Assembly (NCBI RefSeq): GCF_019424165.1
Contig: NZ_JAHZAA010000011.1
Coordinates: forward strand, 26,077-71,604
Reading direction: 5' to 3'
Source of the DNA: Desulfovibrio sp.
GTDB taxonomy: Bacteria > Desulfobacterota > Desulfovibrionia > Desulfovibrionales > Desulfovibrionaceae
Length of the DNA stretch: 45,528 bases
This document shows positions 25,266 to 34,362 of this stretch, in pieces. Below the pieces are notes generated by a model, which saw nothing but the letters and a program-made list of their open reading frames with translations, searched no databases and had not been told where the DNA came from. Position 1 is the stretch's first letter, and every line of letters begins with the position of its first letter. The translations under genes were made by a program, and so were the position numbers.

Positions 25266-26525
25266 ATGGGCGACAGCAACAGCCACTGGCCCGGCCCCGC
25301 CTCCACACCGGAGCACGGCACGGGATGCGAAACAGGGCGCAAAGAAAAAATCCACAATGCCGATGAGCGCCTTTCCACCATCCGGCACGAGATAGACGCG
25401 GTGGATCAGGATCTGCTGGACCTCTTTAACCGCCGCGCCGCCCTGAGCTGCGAGGTCGGCCGCATCAAGGCCGGATCGCCGGGCATTATCTTCAGGCCCG
25501 TGCGCGAAAAAGAGGTGCTCGACAGCCTGGCCGCCCGTAACCCCGGCCCCTTGCCCGAAGACCACCTGCGGGCCATCTGGCGCGAAATATTTTCATCGTC
25601 CCGCGCCTTGCAACGGCCGCAAAACGTGGCGTATCTGGGGCCGGAAGGAACATTTTCCTACTTTGCCGGGGTTGAATACCTGGGGCATGCGGCCACCTTT
25701 CACCCCTGTAACGATATTGCGCAGGTTTTTGAAGAAGTAGCCTCGGGCCGTTGTGAACTGGGCGTCGTGCCGCTGGAAAACTCCCTTCAGGGTACCGTGG
25801 GCGTGAGCTTTGACCTTTTTCTCAAGCACGAGGTTTTTATACAGGCCGAGCTTTTTTCACGCATCTCGCACTGCCTGCTGAGCAATGCGCCCTCTCTTGC
25901 CGCGGTGCGCACGGTCTATTCGCACCCGCAGCCTCTGGCCCAGTGCGGCACATGGCTGCGCACGCACCTGCCCAATGCGGGCCTTGTGCCTGTGGAATCC
26001 ACGGCCGCCGCCGCCCAGCGCGCGGCCCAGGGGCCGGATCAGGAGCATGCGGCGGCCATCGGGCACGGCAAGCTGGCCGACCTGGCGGGTCTTGGCACTC
26101 TTGCCAGCCGCATTGAAGACGAGCCCGGCAACTGGACGCGCTTTGTCATCATTGGCCCCAAGGCCTCCACCGCCCAGGGCGGTAAAATACAGAATCCCCA
26201 GCCCGGGCATGGCGGCGCGGACAAAACGTCCCTGCTTTTCACCCTTCCCGATAAGGCCGGAGCGCTTTCACGCGTGCTGGACCTGCTGGCCGGACACGGC
26301 ATCAACATGCGCAAGCTGGAGTCGCGCCCCATGCGCGGCCAGTGCTGGAAGTATGTTTTCTTTGCCGATGTGGAAAGTGACCTCGAAGACCCGCGCCACG
26401 CAGACCTGCTGGTCCAGTTGGGCCACGCCTGTACGGGCTTTCGCATTCTGGGCAGCTACCCCACGGGGCCGCAACTGGACCGCCTTGACCTTCATACGGA
26501 CGAACCGGAGCAGAAAGAATCATGA
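25266..26525 (+). CDS. pheA: bifunctional chorismate mutase / prephenate dehydratase
   Basis: The product is 419 residues. An AroQ-type chorismate mutase domain (about 33-115) is followed by prephenate dehydratase (about 120-300, with YLGPEGTFS and the catalytic TRF at 291-293). An ACT regulatory domain (about 320-400) carries GALS (332-335) and ESRP (352-355), the phenylalanine-binding motifs. It therefore converts chorismate to phenylpyruvate and should be feedback-inhibited by phenylalanine. The first 30 residues are a loose extension. The ribosome site AGGAGG lies in the end of the preceding gene. The stop overlaps the aroA start by 4 bases (ATGA), indicating translational coupling. Confidence 0.95.
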   Translation: MGDSNSHWPGPASTPEHGTGCETGRKEKIHNADERLSTIRHEIDAVDQDLLDLFNRRAALSCEVGRIKAGSPGIIFRPVREKEVLDSLAARNPGPLPEDHLRAIWREIFSSSRALQRPQNVAYLGPEGTFSYFAGVEYLGHAATFHPCNDIAQVFEEVASGRCELGVVPLENSLQGTVGVSFDLFLKHEVFIQAELFSRISHCLLSNAPSLAAVRTVYSHPQPLAQCGTWLRTHLPNAGLVPVESTAAAAQRAAQGPDQEHAAAIGHGKLADLAGLGTLASRIEDEPGNWTRFVIIGPKASTAQGGKIQNPQPGHGGADKTSLLFTLPDKAGALSRVLDLLAGHGINMRKLESRPMRGQCWKYVFFADVESDLEDPRHADLLVQLGHACTGFRILGSYPTGPQLDRLDLHTDEPEQKES

Positions 26526-27976
26526 GCCAGACCAAGGGCGCCGCAGCCGCCAACCATACTGTGGAAGCCGCCGGAACAGCGGAAACCGTGGCCGTTACGG
26601 CCCCCGCCTCCAAATCGGTATCGCACCGCTATCTTATGGGCGCGGCCCTGGCCGGGGGTACTTCCATTGTGCGCCACACACTTGAAAGCCGCGACCTGGA
26701 GCGCACCCGCGCCATCCTTTGCGCAGCCGGGGCCACGATGGAAGAACTGCCCGAAAGCACGCCCGCTTCGGGAGCCTGGCGGGTTACGGGCATGAACGGC
26801 GCCCCCCGCGGCGGCACAGCCGCAGCGCCACTGTCCTGCGATGTGGAAGAGTCAGGAACTACCTGCCGCCTGCTCACGGCCGTGCTGGCCGCAGGCCAGG
26901 GGGTGTTCCGCATTCACGGGGCGGGCCGTATGCACGAACGCCCCATTGCAGAGCTGACTGATGCCCTCACCGCGCTGGGCGCGCAGGCAAGCTTTGAAGA
27001 AAAGCCGGATTGCCCCCCCTGTGTCCTCACCGCTCACGGTCTTGACCCGGCCCGCTGCGATGGGGTGGTGGAACTGGGCATGGATATTTCAAGCCAGTAT
27101 TTTTCAGGCCTGCTGCTGGCCGCCCCCATGTGTCCCACCCCCCTGACCCTGGCCCTGGGCGGCCGCAAGGCCGTATCCTGGCCCTATGTGGGGCTGACCC
27201 TGCAATGCCTTACGGATTACGGCGTCAGATTTGAGGTGCAGACCCGCCGCCATACCGGAGCGTCCTGGCAGCCCATGGGCGACGGCGCGTGGCGCAGGCT
27301 GGACGAGGCCCTGCCCGGCTGCCTGCGCATTACCGTTTACCCCGGCCCTTACCGTGCCGGAGAATATACGGTTGAGGGCGACTGGTCCGGCGCGTCCTAC
27401 CTGCTTGCCGCGGGAGCCATCGGCCGCCGCCCGGTGCGTGTGGAAGGCCTGCGTGCGGACTCCCTGCAGGGCGACCGCGCCATGCTGCACATCCTGCAAA
27501 GAATGGGAGCCAGGGTGGATGTGCAACCCCTGGCCGTGACGGTCTACCCCTCGCGCCTGCACGGCGTGGACCTGGATATGGGCCACTGCCCGGACCTTGT
27601 ACCCACGGTGGCCACGGTGGCGGCCTTTGCCCAGGGGTCTACGCGCATCCGCAATGTGGCCCACCTGCGCCACAAGGAGTCTGACCGCATCAAGGCTCCG
27701 GCTACGGAGCTGGGCAAGACCGGCGTGGTTGTGGACGAACTTTCGGATGGCATGCTGATCAACGGCCTGGGCGGCCGCAACAACGGCAAGCCCGACCATC
27801 CCATTCTGCCCGACGGCCAGACCCTGTCAGCGCATAACGATCACCGCATCGCCATGTCGCTGGCCCTGCTCGACCTTTGCCGCCCCGAAGCCGTAGTGCG
27901 TTCGCGCCTGGACGATCCCTCGGTGGTCAGCAAATCCTTTCCGCAATTCTGGAATATCTGGGAGAAACTGGCATGA
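26522..27976 (+). CDS. aroA: 3-phosphoshikimate 1-carboxyvinyltransferase (EPSP synthase)
   Basis: The enzyme transfers enolpyruvyl from PEP to shikimate-3-phosphate. The 484-residue product has KSVSHR at residues 31-36 (substrate-binding lysine), the PEP-site region ESGTTCRLL, and LRHKESDR at 382-389. At 484 residues it is longer than the usual 430-450, through an N-terminal extension and an insert near 240-260. It overlaps pheA upstream and tyrA downstream by 4 bases each, so pheA-aroA-tyrA are translationally coupled. I cannot tell class I from class II sensitivity reliably. Confidence 0.95.
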   Translation: MSQTKGAAAANHTVEAAGTAETVAVTAPASKSVSHRYLMGAALAGGTSIVRHTLESRDLERTRAILCAAGATMEELPESTPASGAWRVTGMNGAPRGGTAAAPLSCDVEESGTTCRLLTAVLAAGQGVFRIHGAGRMHERPIAELTDALTALGAQASFEEKPDCPPCVLTAHGLDPARCDGVVELGMDISSQYFSGLLLAAPMCPTPLTLALGGRKAVSWPYVGLTLQCLTDYGVRFEVQTRRHTGASWQPMGDGAWRRLDEALPGCLRITVYPGPYRAGEYTVEGDWSGASYLLAAGAIGRRPVRVEGLRADSLQGDRAMLHILQRMGARVDVQPLAVTVYPSRLHGVDLDMGHCPDLVPTVATVAAFAQGSTRIRNVAHLRHKESDRIKAPATELGKTGVVVDELSDGMLINGLGGRNNGKPDHPILPDGQTLSAHNDHRIAMSLALLDLCRPEAVVRSRLDDPSVVSKSFPQFWNIWEKLA

Positions 27977-28851
27977 CGGCGCACGCAGACCAAAACCGTT
28001 GCCGTGCCACGGCGGCAGACAGCCGGAGCGCGGACACGGCGGATTCAACGGCAATTCTGGAAAGGGAAAAACGCGCGGGCAGAACAGTCATCATCGGCTC
28101 CCTGGGCCGCATGGGGGCCATGCTTGTGGCCCGCGCCCAGGCTGCCGGTCTTGATGTCGTCGGGGTGGACGTTCCCCTTGCGCCGGAAAAGCTGTCTGAA
28201 TTCTGCGCCGGAGCAGATATGGCCGTGCTGTGTGTTCCCGCTGCCGTATTCGGCGAAGTGGCGGCCGCCGTATGCCCGCACCTGCCCGCGCGGGCGGTAC
28301 TGGCCGACATCACTTCGGTGAAGGAACAGCCCATGCGCCAGATGGAGCGCATCTGGCCCGGCCCCGTGGTGGGAACCCACCCTCTTTTCGGCCCCAGCCC
28401 GGAAGCGGAAGCTGATCTTCCCGTTGCCCTGACCGCCGGCCACAATGCGGACCCGGAGCATCTGGCTCTGGTGGAGGCCTTTTTTACAAAAATCGGCTGT
28501 CGCACCTTCATGACCACAGCGGAAAAGCACGACAAGGCCATGGCGCGCATACAGAACATGAACTTCATCACGAGCCTTGCCTATTTTTCGCTGCTGGCCG
28601 GGCAGGATGATCTGCTGCCTTTTTTGACGCCGTCTTTCCGCCGCCGCCATCATGCAGCCCGCAAAATGCTGACTGAAGACGCCCGTCTTTTTGCCGGACT
28701 GTTCGAGGCCAACGCCCACAGCCATGAGGCCGTGCGCCAGTACCGGCAGATGCTCAACCTGGCCGCTGCCGGGGATATTGACCTGCTTTGCCAGCGGGCC
28801 GCGTGGTGGTGGCCGGAAGAATGCGGCCAGGACGGGCTGACAGAAGCCTGA
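27973..28851 (+). CDS. tyrA: prephenate dehydrogenase
   Basis: The product is 292 residues. An N-terminal Rossmann domain (TVIIGSLGRMG, residues 38-48, then an acidic residue after the second strand that favours NAD) is followed by the catalytic GTHPLFGP (His136). A helical dimerisation domain with IQNMNF follows. It oxidatively decarboxylates prephenate to 4-hydroxyphenylpyruvate for tyrosine. The first 36 residues are a low-complexity extension. No ACT domain is present, so tyrosine feedback on this enzyme is not evident, and regulation may rest on the leader. It is the last gene of the operon here; no trp genes follow. Confidence 0.92.
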   Translation: MTAHADQNRCRATAADSRSADTADSTAILEREKRAGRTVIIGSLGRMGAMLVARAQAAGLDVVGVDVPLAPEKLSEFCAGADMAVLCVPAAVFGEVAAAVCPHLPARAVLADITSVKEQPMRQMERIWPGPVVGTHPLFGPSPEAEADLPVALTAGHNADPEHLALVEAFFTKIGCRTFMTTAEKHDKAMARIQNMNFITSLAYFSLLAGQDDLLPFLTPSFRRRHHAARKMLTEDARLFAGLFEANAHSHEAVRQYRQMLNLAAAGDIDLLCQRAAWWWPEECGQDGLTEA

Positions 28852-28873
28852 AATACGCGCGCTGTAAGCCCGG

Positions 28874-28892
28874 CAAGGGTGCGTTACCCTTG
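28874..28892. terminator. hairpin after tyrA
   Basis: CAAGGGT (28874-28880), loop GCGTT, and ACCCTTG (28886-28892) lie 22 bases after the tyrA stop. There is no following T-run, so it may only stabilise the 3' end. Confidence 0.4.
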
Positions 28893-29053
28893 TCTGACAG
28901 CCCCGCGTGGGAAAATGTGCGCCAGCTTCAGCCACTGCCGAAGGGTCAGGGGAGGCCGTCCGGCTCTTCGCGTTGCCAGCTTCCGTGGCGAGCGGCATAA
29001 GCACATGAACGTGGGGCAGCTTCTTTCAAAGGCATGTCGCCCGGCTGTGCCGC

Positions 29054-30280
29054 CTATTTATGCCGTTTGGTTCCGCCTTCCACGGCGTCATCCTCGCGCA
29101 GGCACATGCTCAATGCCAGAGAAAGCAGCAGCATGGCCACAAAAACCACGTCTGCCGCGCGGTAACCTCCGGTAAGGTCGTAAGAATAGCCCATGATGGG
29201 ATATCCCAGACAGCGCAGGACAATGAACACGGACACGAATTTGTAGGACGGCAAAAAATTGCCGCTGCCGTAGTAGTAGGAAACCACCGCGGGCAGCACG
29301 GTCCACAGGCCGCCGACGCACAGACCGAAGCTGAGGCTGAAGACGGTCATGCCCCACACCGTGGGAGGCAGAAAACCCAGGCACAGGCTCAGGGCGCAGG
29401 CCAGCATGATGACGTGCGCAGCCGCCAGCGGCGTAAAACGGTCGCAGGCCCAGCCCCACGCATACTTGCCCAGGGCCGCGCACAGGGCCGCCGCGCAGGC
29501 CAGCAGCATGGACGTATAGGGCGCCAGCCCCAGGTCCACAAAACGCGGCTTCATCTGGCTCATGACGGAAGAGCTGACCATAAGGGCCAGACCAAAGGCG
29601 ATGCCCATGCAATAGGCATAGGGCGAATGCATCAATCCCCTGAAGGACGTGTCCGGCGCAAGCCTGCAACGCCCGGTCGGGGGTTCGTGCTTTCTGCCGT
29701 CAGGGTGCATGTGCATGGCCTGCGGCGTGTCGCGCACCATAAACCATGACAGGGGGGCAAGCCCGCAGGTGAGCAGCCCCAGCACAAGGTAGGCCGTGCT
29801 CACGTCAAAAGCATTGATAAGAGCCATGCTTACCAGGGGCAGCACCACGCCGGAAAGCGACGTACCCGCGTTGACAAGGCCGAATGCCCGGCCGCGAAAA
29901 TAATAAAACCAGTTGCTCACCAGCGCGTTGCCCACAACACCGCCGCAGATCTGGGTGGCGCTCCAGGCAATGGTAAACAGCAGGGTAAAGAGTGCAAGGT
30001 TGCTCGTCATGCCCTGTAAAATGGTGGCAACGCCGCCCACCAGCGCCCCGGCCGTCATGAGGCGGCGCAGCGCAAACCGGGCGGAAAGCGAAGCCGCCAC
30101 AGGCATGGCCAACTGCCCCACCAGGGCGGCCACGGCCATGCTGATATTCACTTCCGCCCTTGTCCAGCCATATGCCACGCAGAGCGGCTCCATGAATGCA
30201 TTCATGCAATAGAGCACCGTACCCTGAAGCATGAAATTGCCGCCCATGGAAAGCAGGCTTATCTTCCAGCCGTAAAACAT
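29054..30280 (-). CDS. major facilitator superfamily transporter
   Basis: This inner-membrane protein of 408 residues has about 12 predicted helices. The N-terminal FYGWKISLLSMGGNFM and the pattern YGWTRAEVNISMA resemble the oxalate/formate antiporter-like or monocarboxylate-type MFS groups. A polar loop (about 190-220) lies between the two six-helix halves. The substrate is unknown. I start at the ATG at 30280, with GAGG upstream and the first helix directly after. A longer frame to 30358 adds residues overlapping a cysteine-rich reading frame. It is transcribed away from flhB and toward the end of the aromatic operon. Confidence 0.85.
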   Translation of the reverse strand: MFYGWKISLLSMGGNFMLQGTVLYCMNAFMEPLCVAYGWTRAEVNISMAVAALVGQLAMPVAASLSARFALRRLMTAGALVGGVATILQGMTSNLALFTLLFTIAWSATQICGGVVGNALVSNWFYYFRGRAFGLVNAGTSLSGVVLPLVSMALINAFDVSTAYLVLGLLTCGLAPLSWFMVRDTPQAMHMHPDGRKHEPPTGRCRLAPDTSFRGLMHSPYAYCMGIAFGLALMVSSSVMSQMKPRFVDLGLAPYTSMLLACAAALCAALGKYAWGWACDRFTPLAAAHVIMLACALSLCLGFLPPTVWGMTVFSLSFGLCVGGLWTVLPAVVSYYYGSGNFLPSYKFVSVFIVLRCLGYPIMGYSYDLTGGYRAADVVFVAMLLLSLALSMCLREDDAVEGGTKRHK

Positions 30281-30687
30281 GTCATCCTCTGAAGTAGTGC
30301 CGCACCGAAAAACATCACAGGGCAGCGGTCCGCCAAACGGCAAAAAGCACACCGGCAACGGGCAGTCTCGCAGCCGGGCCGTCCGATGTCGATGTTGGCG
30401 CAGATATTGGTGCAGATACGGTCACAAACCTGTGGCACAAGATAACCGCAAATACCGGCCTGGCAGGCCGCACAGGCCTCGCCTGCCCCAGCCATACACC
30501 CGTTGCCGCAGAGGCTCAAGCCCGGCCGCGCGGGGCATACCCCGCCGCGCTCCCCAGGTATTTCTTTTCCGGCAGTGAGCAGCCGCCCATGACAGGCCCG
30601 CAACAGGCCGTAACAGGGACACGCCGTAAGGTTCCTCCGGGTACGCTTCTTGCTATCCTGATCTGTGCGCGTGGTTTTTCCAGCCAT
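30259..30687 (-). CDS. possible cysteine-rich small protein (142 aa)
   Basis: In the 435-base gap between the MFS gene and flhB, one minus-strand frame encodes 18 cysteines in 142 residues. The spacing in the C-terminal half is regular: VCDRICTNICANIDIG, then GCETARCRCAFC. The codons there favour ATC, AAC, GAC and TGC, like the neighbouring genes. No family is recognised; metal or Fe-S binding or disulfide folding would fit. The start is uncertain. ATG at 30687 has no clear ribosome site, and a shorter start at the internal ATG 30495 (MAGAGEACAAC) is possible. Its stop overlaps the MFS start by 22 bases. It could be chance. Confidence 0.4.
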   Translation of the reverse strand: MAGKTTRTDQDSKKRTRRNLTACPCYGLLRACHGRLLTAGKEIPGERGGVCPARPGLSLCGNGCMAGAGEACAACQAGICGYLVPQVCDRICTNICANIDIGRPGCETARCRCAFCRLADRCPVMFFGAALLQRMTCFTAGR

Positions 30688-30715
30688 GTGCCAATAAAAC
30701 GACGGCGGAAACGGC

Positions 30716-31795
30716 ATGTTCGGCAAACAGAAAGATCCCAGCAAAACAGAAGAAGCAACCCCGAAGCGCATCAGAAAGCAGCGCGGCGAGGGGAACGTTC
30801 CCAAATCCCAGGAACTGGGCAAGGCTGTAAGCCTGCTCGGCGGCATGTCCATTCTTTATGCATGGATAGGCCCCATGAGCGAAGCAATCAAAAAGCTGTT
30901 CCGCCATTTTTTGAGCCACGCGTGGGAGTTCGACCCCAACCCGGAAAATGTTTACAGCCTCACGCTGGACCTCATGATTGAGGTCTGCAAGATCATCATG
31001 CCCATCCTGCTTACCCTGGCTGTGCTGAGCATGCTGGCCCAGCGCCTGCAGGTGGGCAAGCTGTGGACTACCAAGGTTTTCAAGCCCAAGTTTCAGCGTT
31101 TCAATATTTTCAAGGGCATCAAGCAGATGCTGTTTTCGCCCCAGACCATATTGCGCACCATCAAGAGCCTGATGTTTTCCCTTATACTGTCCACCATACC
31201 TGCATGGATCATCTACAAGGAATATCAGAATTTTCTGCCAATGTACTATGCCACCACCGAAGGTGTCGCCGTGTACATGCTGCAAATGGCGTTCAAGCTG
31301 GTAAGCTATGCCCTTATCCCCATCCTCATCATCGCGGCCTTTGACGTGTGGCAGTCACGCTACGCGTACAAGGAAAACATGAAAATGACCAAGGATGAGG
31401 TCAAGGACGAGCACAAACAGGCCGACGGTGACCCCGTGGTCAAAAACCAGCAGCGCAAAAAGATGATGGAAGCCATGAGCAAGCGCATGCTCCAGGACGT
31501 ACCCAAGGCCGACGTGGTGATCACCAACCCCACGCACATAGCCGTGGCCCTGCGCTACAACGCCACAGAGGCTCCGGCCCCCGTGGTGCTTGCCAAGGGC
31601 GCGGATCACCTTGCCGAAAAAATCAAGCAGGCGGCCCGTGAGCACAATGTTCCCATCCGCGAAAATGTGCCTCTGGCACGGGCTTTGTATAAGTCTGCCG
31701 AGGTGGGGGACATGATCCCCGAAGAGCTTTACAAGGCCGTTGCCACAGTGCTGGCCGCCATCTGGAAGCTCAAGCCAAAGGTACATAATTCATAG
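30716..31795 (+). CDS. flhB: flagellar export apparatus protein FlhB
   Basis: The 359-residue inner-membrane protein is the substrate-specificity switch of the flagellar type III export gate. Residues 1 to about 210 hold four membrane helices. The cytoplasmic domain contains NPTH at 271-274, where the protein cleaves itself between Asn and Pro to switch from hook to filament export. The N-terminus (TEEATPKRIRKQRGEGNVPKS, in part) is typical. The ribosome site is weak (GGCGGAAAC). It is the first gene of the flagellar cluster, 51 bases before flhA. Confidence 0.96.
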   Translation: MFGKQKDPSKTEEATPKRIRKQRGEGNVPKSQELGKAVSLLGGMSILYAWIGPMSEAIKKLFRHFLSHAWEFDPNPENVYSLTLDLMIEVCKIIMPILLTLAVLSMLAQRLQVGKLWTTKVFKPKFQRFNIFKGIKQMLFSPQTILRTIKSLMFSLILSTIPAWIIYKEYQNFLPMYYATTEGVAVYMLQMAFKLVSYALIPILIIAAFDVWQSRYAYKENMKMTKDEVKDEHKQADGDPVVKNQQRKKMMEAMSKRMLQDVPKADVVITNPTHIAVALRYNATEAPAPVVLAKGADHLAEKIKQAAREHNVPIRENVPLARALYKSAEVGDMIPEELYKAVATVLAAIWKLKPKVHNS

Positions 31796-31846
31796 TTTTT
31801 CCAGCGTGCGTGCCAAAACCGGGCGCAGAAGCGAGGTGTCAGAAAA

Positions 31847-33946
31847 ATGGCTTCAACAAGCCTTCCCAAGCTCGACTACAGCAGATTTTCCCGTAACGGA
31901 GAAATCATGCTCGCCGCCGGCGTGGTCATCATCCTTCTGGTCATGCTGGTTCCGCTGCCCACATTTTTTCTCGACATCATGCTCTGCGTGAGCATTTCCA
32001 TATCCCTGCTGGTGCTCATTACCACCATGTTCATGAGCTCCCCGCTGGAGTTCACCATCTTTCCGTCATTGCTGCTGGTGACCACCCTGCTGCGCCTTTC
32101 GCTCAACGTGGCCGCCACCCGGCTCATCCTGCTCAACGGCGACATGGGCGTTGACGCCGCAGGCTCGGTCATCCGCGCTTTCGGCGAATTTGTCGTGGGC
32201 GGCAGCTACGTGGTGGGCGCGGTCATATTCATGATCCTGTTCATTCTCAACAAGGTGGTCATCACCGCAGGTACTACGCGCATCGCCGAAGTGGCGGCCC
32301 GCTTTACCCTGGACGCCATGCCCGGCAAGCAGATGGCTATCGAGGCCGACCTCAACGCCGGGCTTATTGATGAAGAAGAAGCCACCGCCCGCCGCAAGGG
32401 CATGCGCAAAGAAGCAGACTTTTACGGCGCCATGGACGGTGCGTGCAAATTTGTTTCGGGCGACGTCAACGCGGGCATGTTCATTACCATCGTCAACATT
32501 GTGGGCGGCATCATCATCGGCATGGTGCAGAAGGATATGGACTGGAACACGGCCCTGATGACCTATTCGCTGCTGACCATCGGCGACGGTCTCGTATCCA
32601 CCATACCGTCCATCATCGTATCTACGGGTACAGGCCTGCTGGTTTCACGCGCAGCTTCCGAAGCCAAAATGGGCGAGGAATTTCTGGCCCAGCTTACCTT
32701 CAACAGCCGGGCGCTCAAGATGGTTTCGGCCGTGCTGCTGCTCTTTGCCATTGTTCCCGGCCTGCCCACCATTCCCTTTCTGGTCATCGCCGGCCTTATT
32801 TTCACGGTGGCGCGCCTCACGGAAAAAAATGATGCCGATAAAGAAGCCAGAGAGAGCAAGGAAAAGAAGGCCAAGGCCGGATCCGGCACTGCCGATACTC
32901 CCGAAGAAGTGCAGGCCCTGCTGCCACTGGATACGCTTGAGCTGGAAGTGGGCTACGGCCTTATCCCCCTGGTGGACGAAGAACAGAGCGGCAACCTGCT
33001 GGCGCGCATACGCTCCATCCGGCGGCAGTTTGCGCTGGATATGGGCGTGGTCATCCCCTCACTGCACCTGCGTGACAACCTGCAGCTCAAGCCCGGCCAG
33101 TATTCCCTGCTGATCAAGGGCAATCAGGTGGCTTCGGCGGAAATCCTTGTAGACCATTTTCTGGCTATGGACCCCGGCAACGTAACCACCAAGATTCACG
33201 GTATAGAAACGCGCGAACCGGCCTTTAACCTGCCCGCGCTCTGGATACCCGACAGCCAGCGCGAAGAAGCCATGCTGGCGGGCTACACCGTGGTGGACCC
33301 GGCAACGGTCATAGCCACGCACCTGACGGAAGTGTTCAAGCGTCATCTGGCCGACTTCCTTGACCGCCAGGCGGTTCAGGGCCTGCTGGACACCGTGGCC
33401 AAGCATTCGCCCAAGGCTGTGGAAGACCTTGTACCCGGCGTGCTGCCCCTTGGCACCGTGCAGAAGGTGCTGCAACTGCTGGTGCGCGAAAACGTGAGCA
33501 TACGTGACATGCTCACCATTGTGGAAACCCTGGGCGACTTTGGCGCGGGCGTAAAAAACCCAGAAATACTGGCGGAATACGTTCGCGAAAAGCTGGCCCG
33601 TTCCATCGTGCGCCCCTATCTGGACAGCCAGGGAACCCTGCCCGTGCTCACCCTTGCCCCCAATGCCGAACGCATGGTGCAGGAAGGCGTGCGCCAGGCG
33701 GACACAGGAGCAACCTTTCTTTCGCTCAACCCCGCTGCGGCCCAGCGGCTGGTACAGAACATCAGTGCCGCCGTGGAAAACGCCGTCAACACTGACGGCC
33801 AGCCCGTGCTGCTGGTGAACCCTGTCATACGGCCGCACCTGGCCCAGCTTGTCACGCGCTTTCTGCCATCTGTACCGGTTATTTCACAAGCCGAAATTCC
33901 GCCGGACATCCGGCTTCAGGCTGTGGGCAGCGTGGCTGCGGAATAG
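31847..33946 (+). CDS. flhA: flagellar export apparatus protein FlhA
   Basis: The 699-residue protein has an N-terminal half with about eight membrane helices, including the FHIPEP-family signature region (TRIAEVAARFTLDAMPGKQMAIEADLNAG, residues about 142-170) that links to proton-driven export. The large C-terminal cytoplasmic domain (about 350-699) forms the nonameric ring that docks chaperone-substrate complexes. GAGGT upstream of the ATG is the likely ribosome site. In related bacteria flhF commonly follows directly; here a 4.4-kb block intervenes and a dyad terminator lies 65 bases after the stop. Confidence 0.96.
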   Translation: MASTSLPKLDYSRFSRNGEIMLAAGVVIILLVMLVPLPTFFLDIMLCVSISISLLVLITTMFMSSPLEFTIFPSLLLVTTLLRLSLNVAATRLILLNGDMGVDAAGSVIRAFGEFVVGGSYVVGAVIFMILFILNKVVITAGTTRIAEVAARFTLDAMPGKQMAIEADLNAGLIDEEEATARRKGMRKEADFYGAMDGACKFVSGDVNAGMFITIVNIVGGIIIGMVQKDMDWNTALMTYSLLTIGDGLVSTIPSIIVSTGTGLLVSRAASEAKMGEEFLAQLTFNSRALKMVSAVLLLFAIVPGLPTIPFLVIAGLIFTVARLTEKNDADKEARESKEKKAKAGSGTADTPEEVQALLPLDTLELEVGYGLIPLVDEEQSGNLLARIRSIRRQFALDMGVVIPSLHLRDNLQLKPGQYSLLIKGNQVASAEILVDHFLAMDPGNVTTKIHGIETREPAFNLPALWIPDSQREEAMLAGYTVVDPATVIATHLTEVFKRHLADFLDRQAVQGLLDTVAKHSPKAVEDLVPGVLPLGTVQKVLQLLVRENVSIRDMLTIVETLGDFGAGVKNPEILAEYVREKLARSIVRPYLDSQGTLPVLTLAPNAERMVQEGVRQADTGATFLSLNPAAAQRLVQNISAAVENAVNTDGQPVLLVNPVIRPHLAQLVTRFLPSVPVISQAEIPPDIRLQAVGSVAAE

Positions 33947-34010
33947 GCCGCGCACTGCATGAGCAGAACCGTAAAAAGCTGACCGCCTTTATATACAGCA
34001 CTGTTCCACA

Positions 34011-34048
34011 AAAGGGTTCATAATCAGTTCACTGATTATGAACCCTTT
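34011..34048. terminator. bidirectional terminator, perfect 18-bp dyad
   Basis: AAAGGGTTCATAATCAGT (34011-34028) is repeated exactly in inverted orientation at 34031-34048 around TC. On the plus strand CATTTTTC follows, and on the minus strand TTTTG. It ends flhA and also contains the stop codon of the XRE gene on the opposite strand. Confidence 0.75.
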
Positions 34049-34295
34049 CATTTTTCAATTGTTCAATTTCGTTCCGGACCAGCTCAATAAATTTCTCAGG
34101 TTCAATTTCAAGAGCCTCACTCAGGAAAAAGAAAACATTTAATGTCACATTCCATTTCCCATTCTCCAGCCCGGTAATATACGCCCGCTCTATCATCGCA
34201 AGCTCAGACAGCTTGCGCTTGCTCATGGCAAGAGCTTCGCGCCTTTCCTTTAAAACATTGGCAACATACTCATTTAAATAAGGATATTTTTCCAT
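34029..34295 (-). CDS. XRE family helix-turn-helix regulator (88 aa)
   Basis: This small DNA-binding protein has a Cro/CI-type helix-turn-helix over about residues 12-66 (SKRKLSELAMIERAYITGLENGK region), then an acidic C-terminal tail. I start it at the ATG at 34295 because GGTGA lies just upstream. Earlier in-frame starts at 34325 and 34349 fall at or in a palindromic operator (34330-34345) that overlaps its promoter. It is AT-rich against its GC-rich flagellar neighbours, which suggests import. It probably represses itself, and perhaps the second XRE gene, whose promoter has nearly the same site. Confidence 0.82.
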   Translation of the reverse strand: MEKYPYLNEYVANVLKERREALAMSKRKLSELAMIERAYITGLENGKWNVTLNVFFFLSEALEIEPEKFIELVRNEIEQLKNERVHNQ

Positions 34296-34329
34296 TTCAC
34301 CAGTATAGCGAAATTTTCCTGGCATTCTA

Positions 34330-34362
34330 TGGTAATATATTACCACCAATATTGACTGTCAG
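34330..34362 (-). promoter_or_regulatory. promoter and operator A of the first XRE gene
   Basis: Minus-strand -35 CTGACA (34362-34357), a 17-base spacer and -10 TATATT (34339-34334) form a good promoter. The perfect 16-bp palindrome TGGTAATATATTACCA (34330-34345) covers the -10, as expected for autorepression. Confidence 0.65.

Noticed and set aside
24257..25381. 374-codon minus-strand frame
   Set aside because: Antisense to the 3-dehydroquinate synthase II gene; His/Gly-rich shadow frame.
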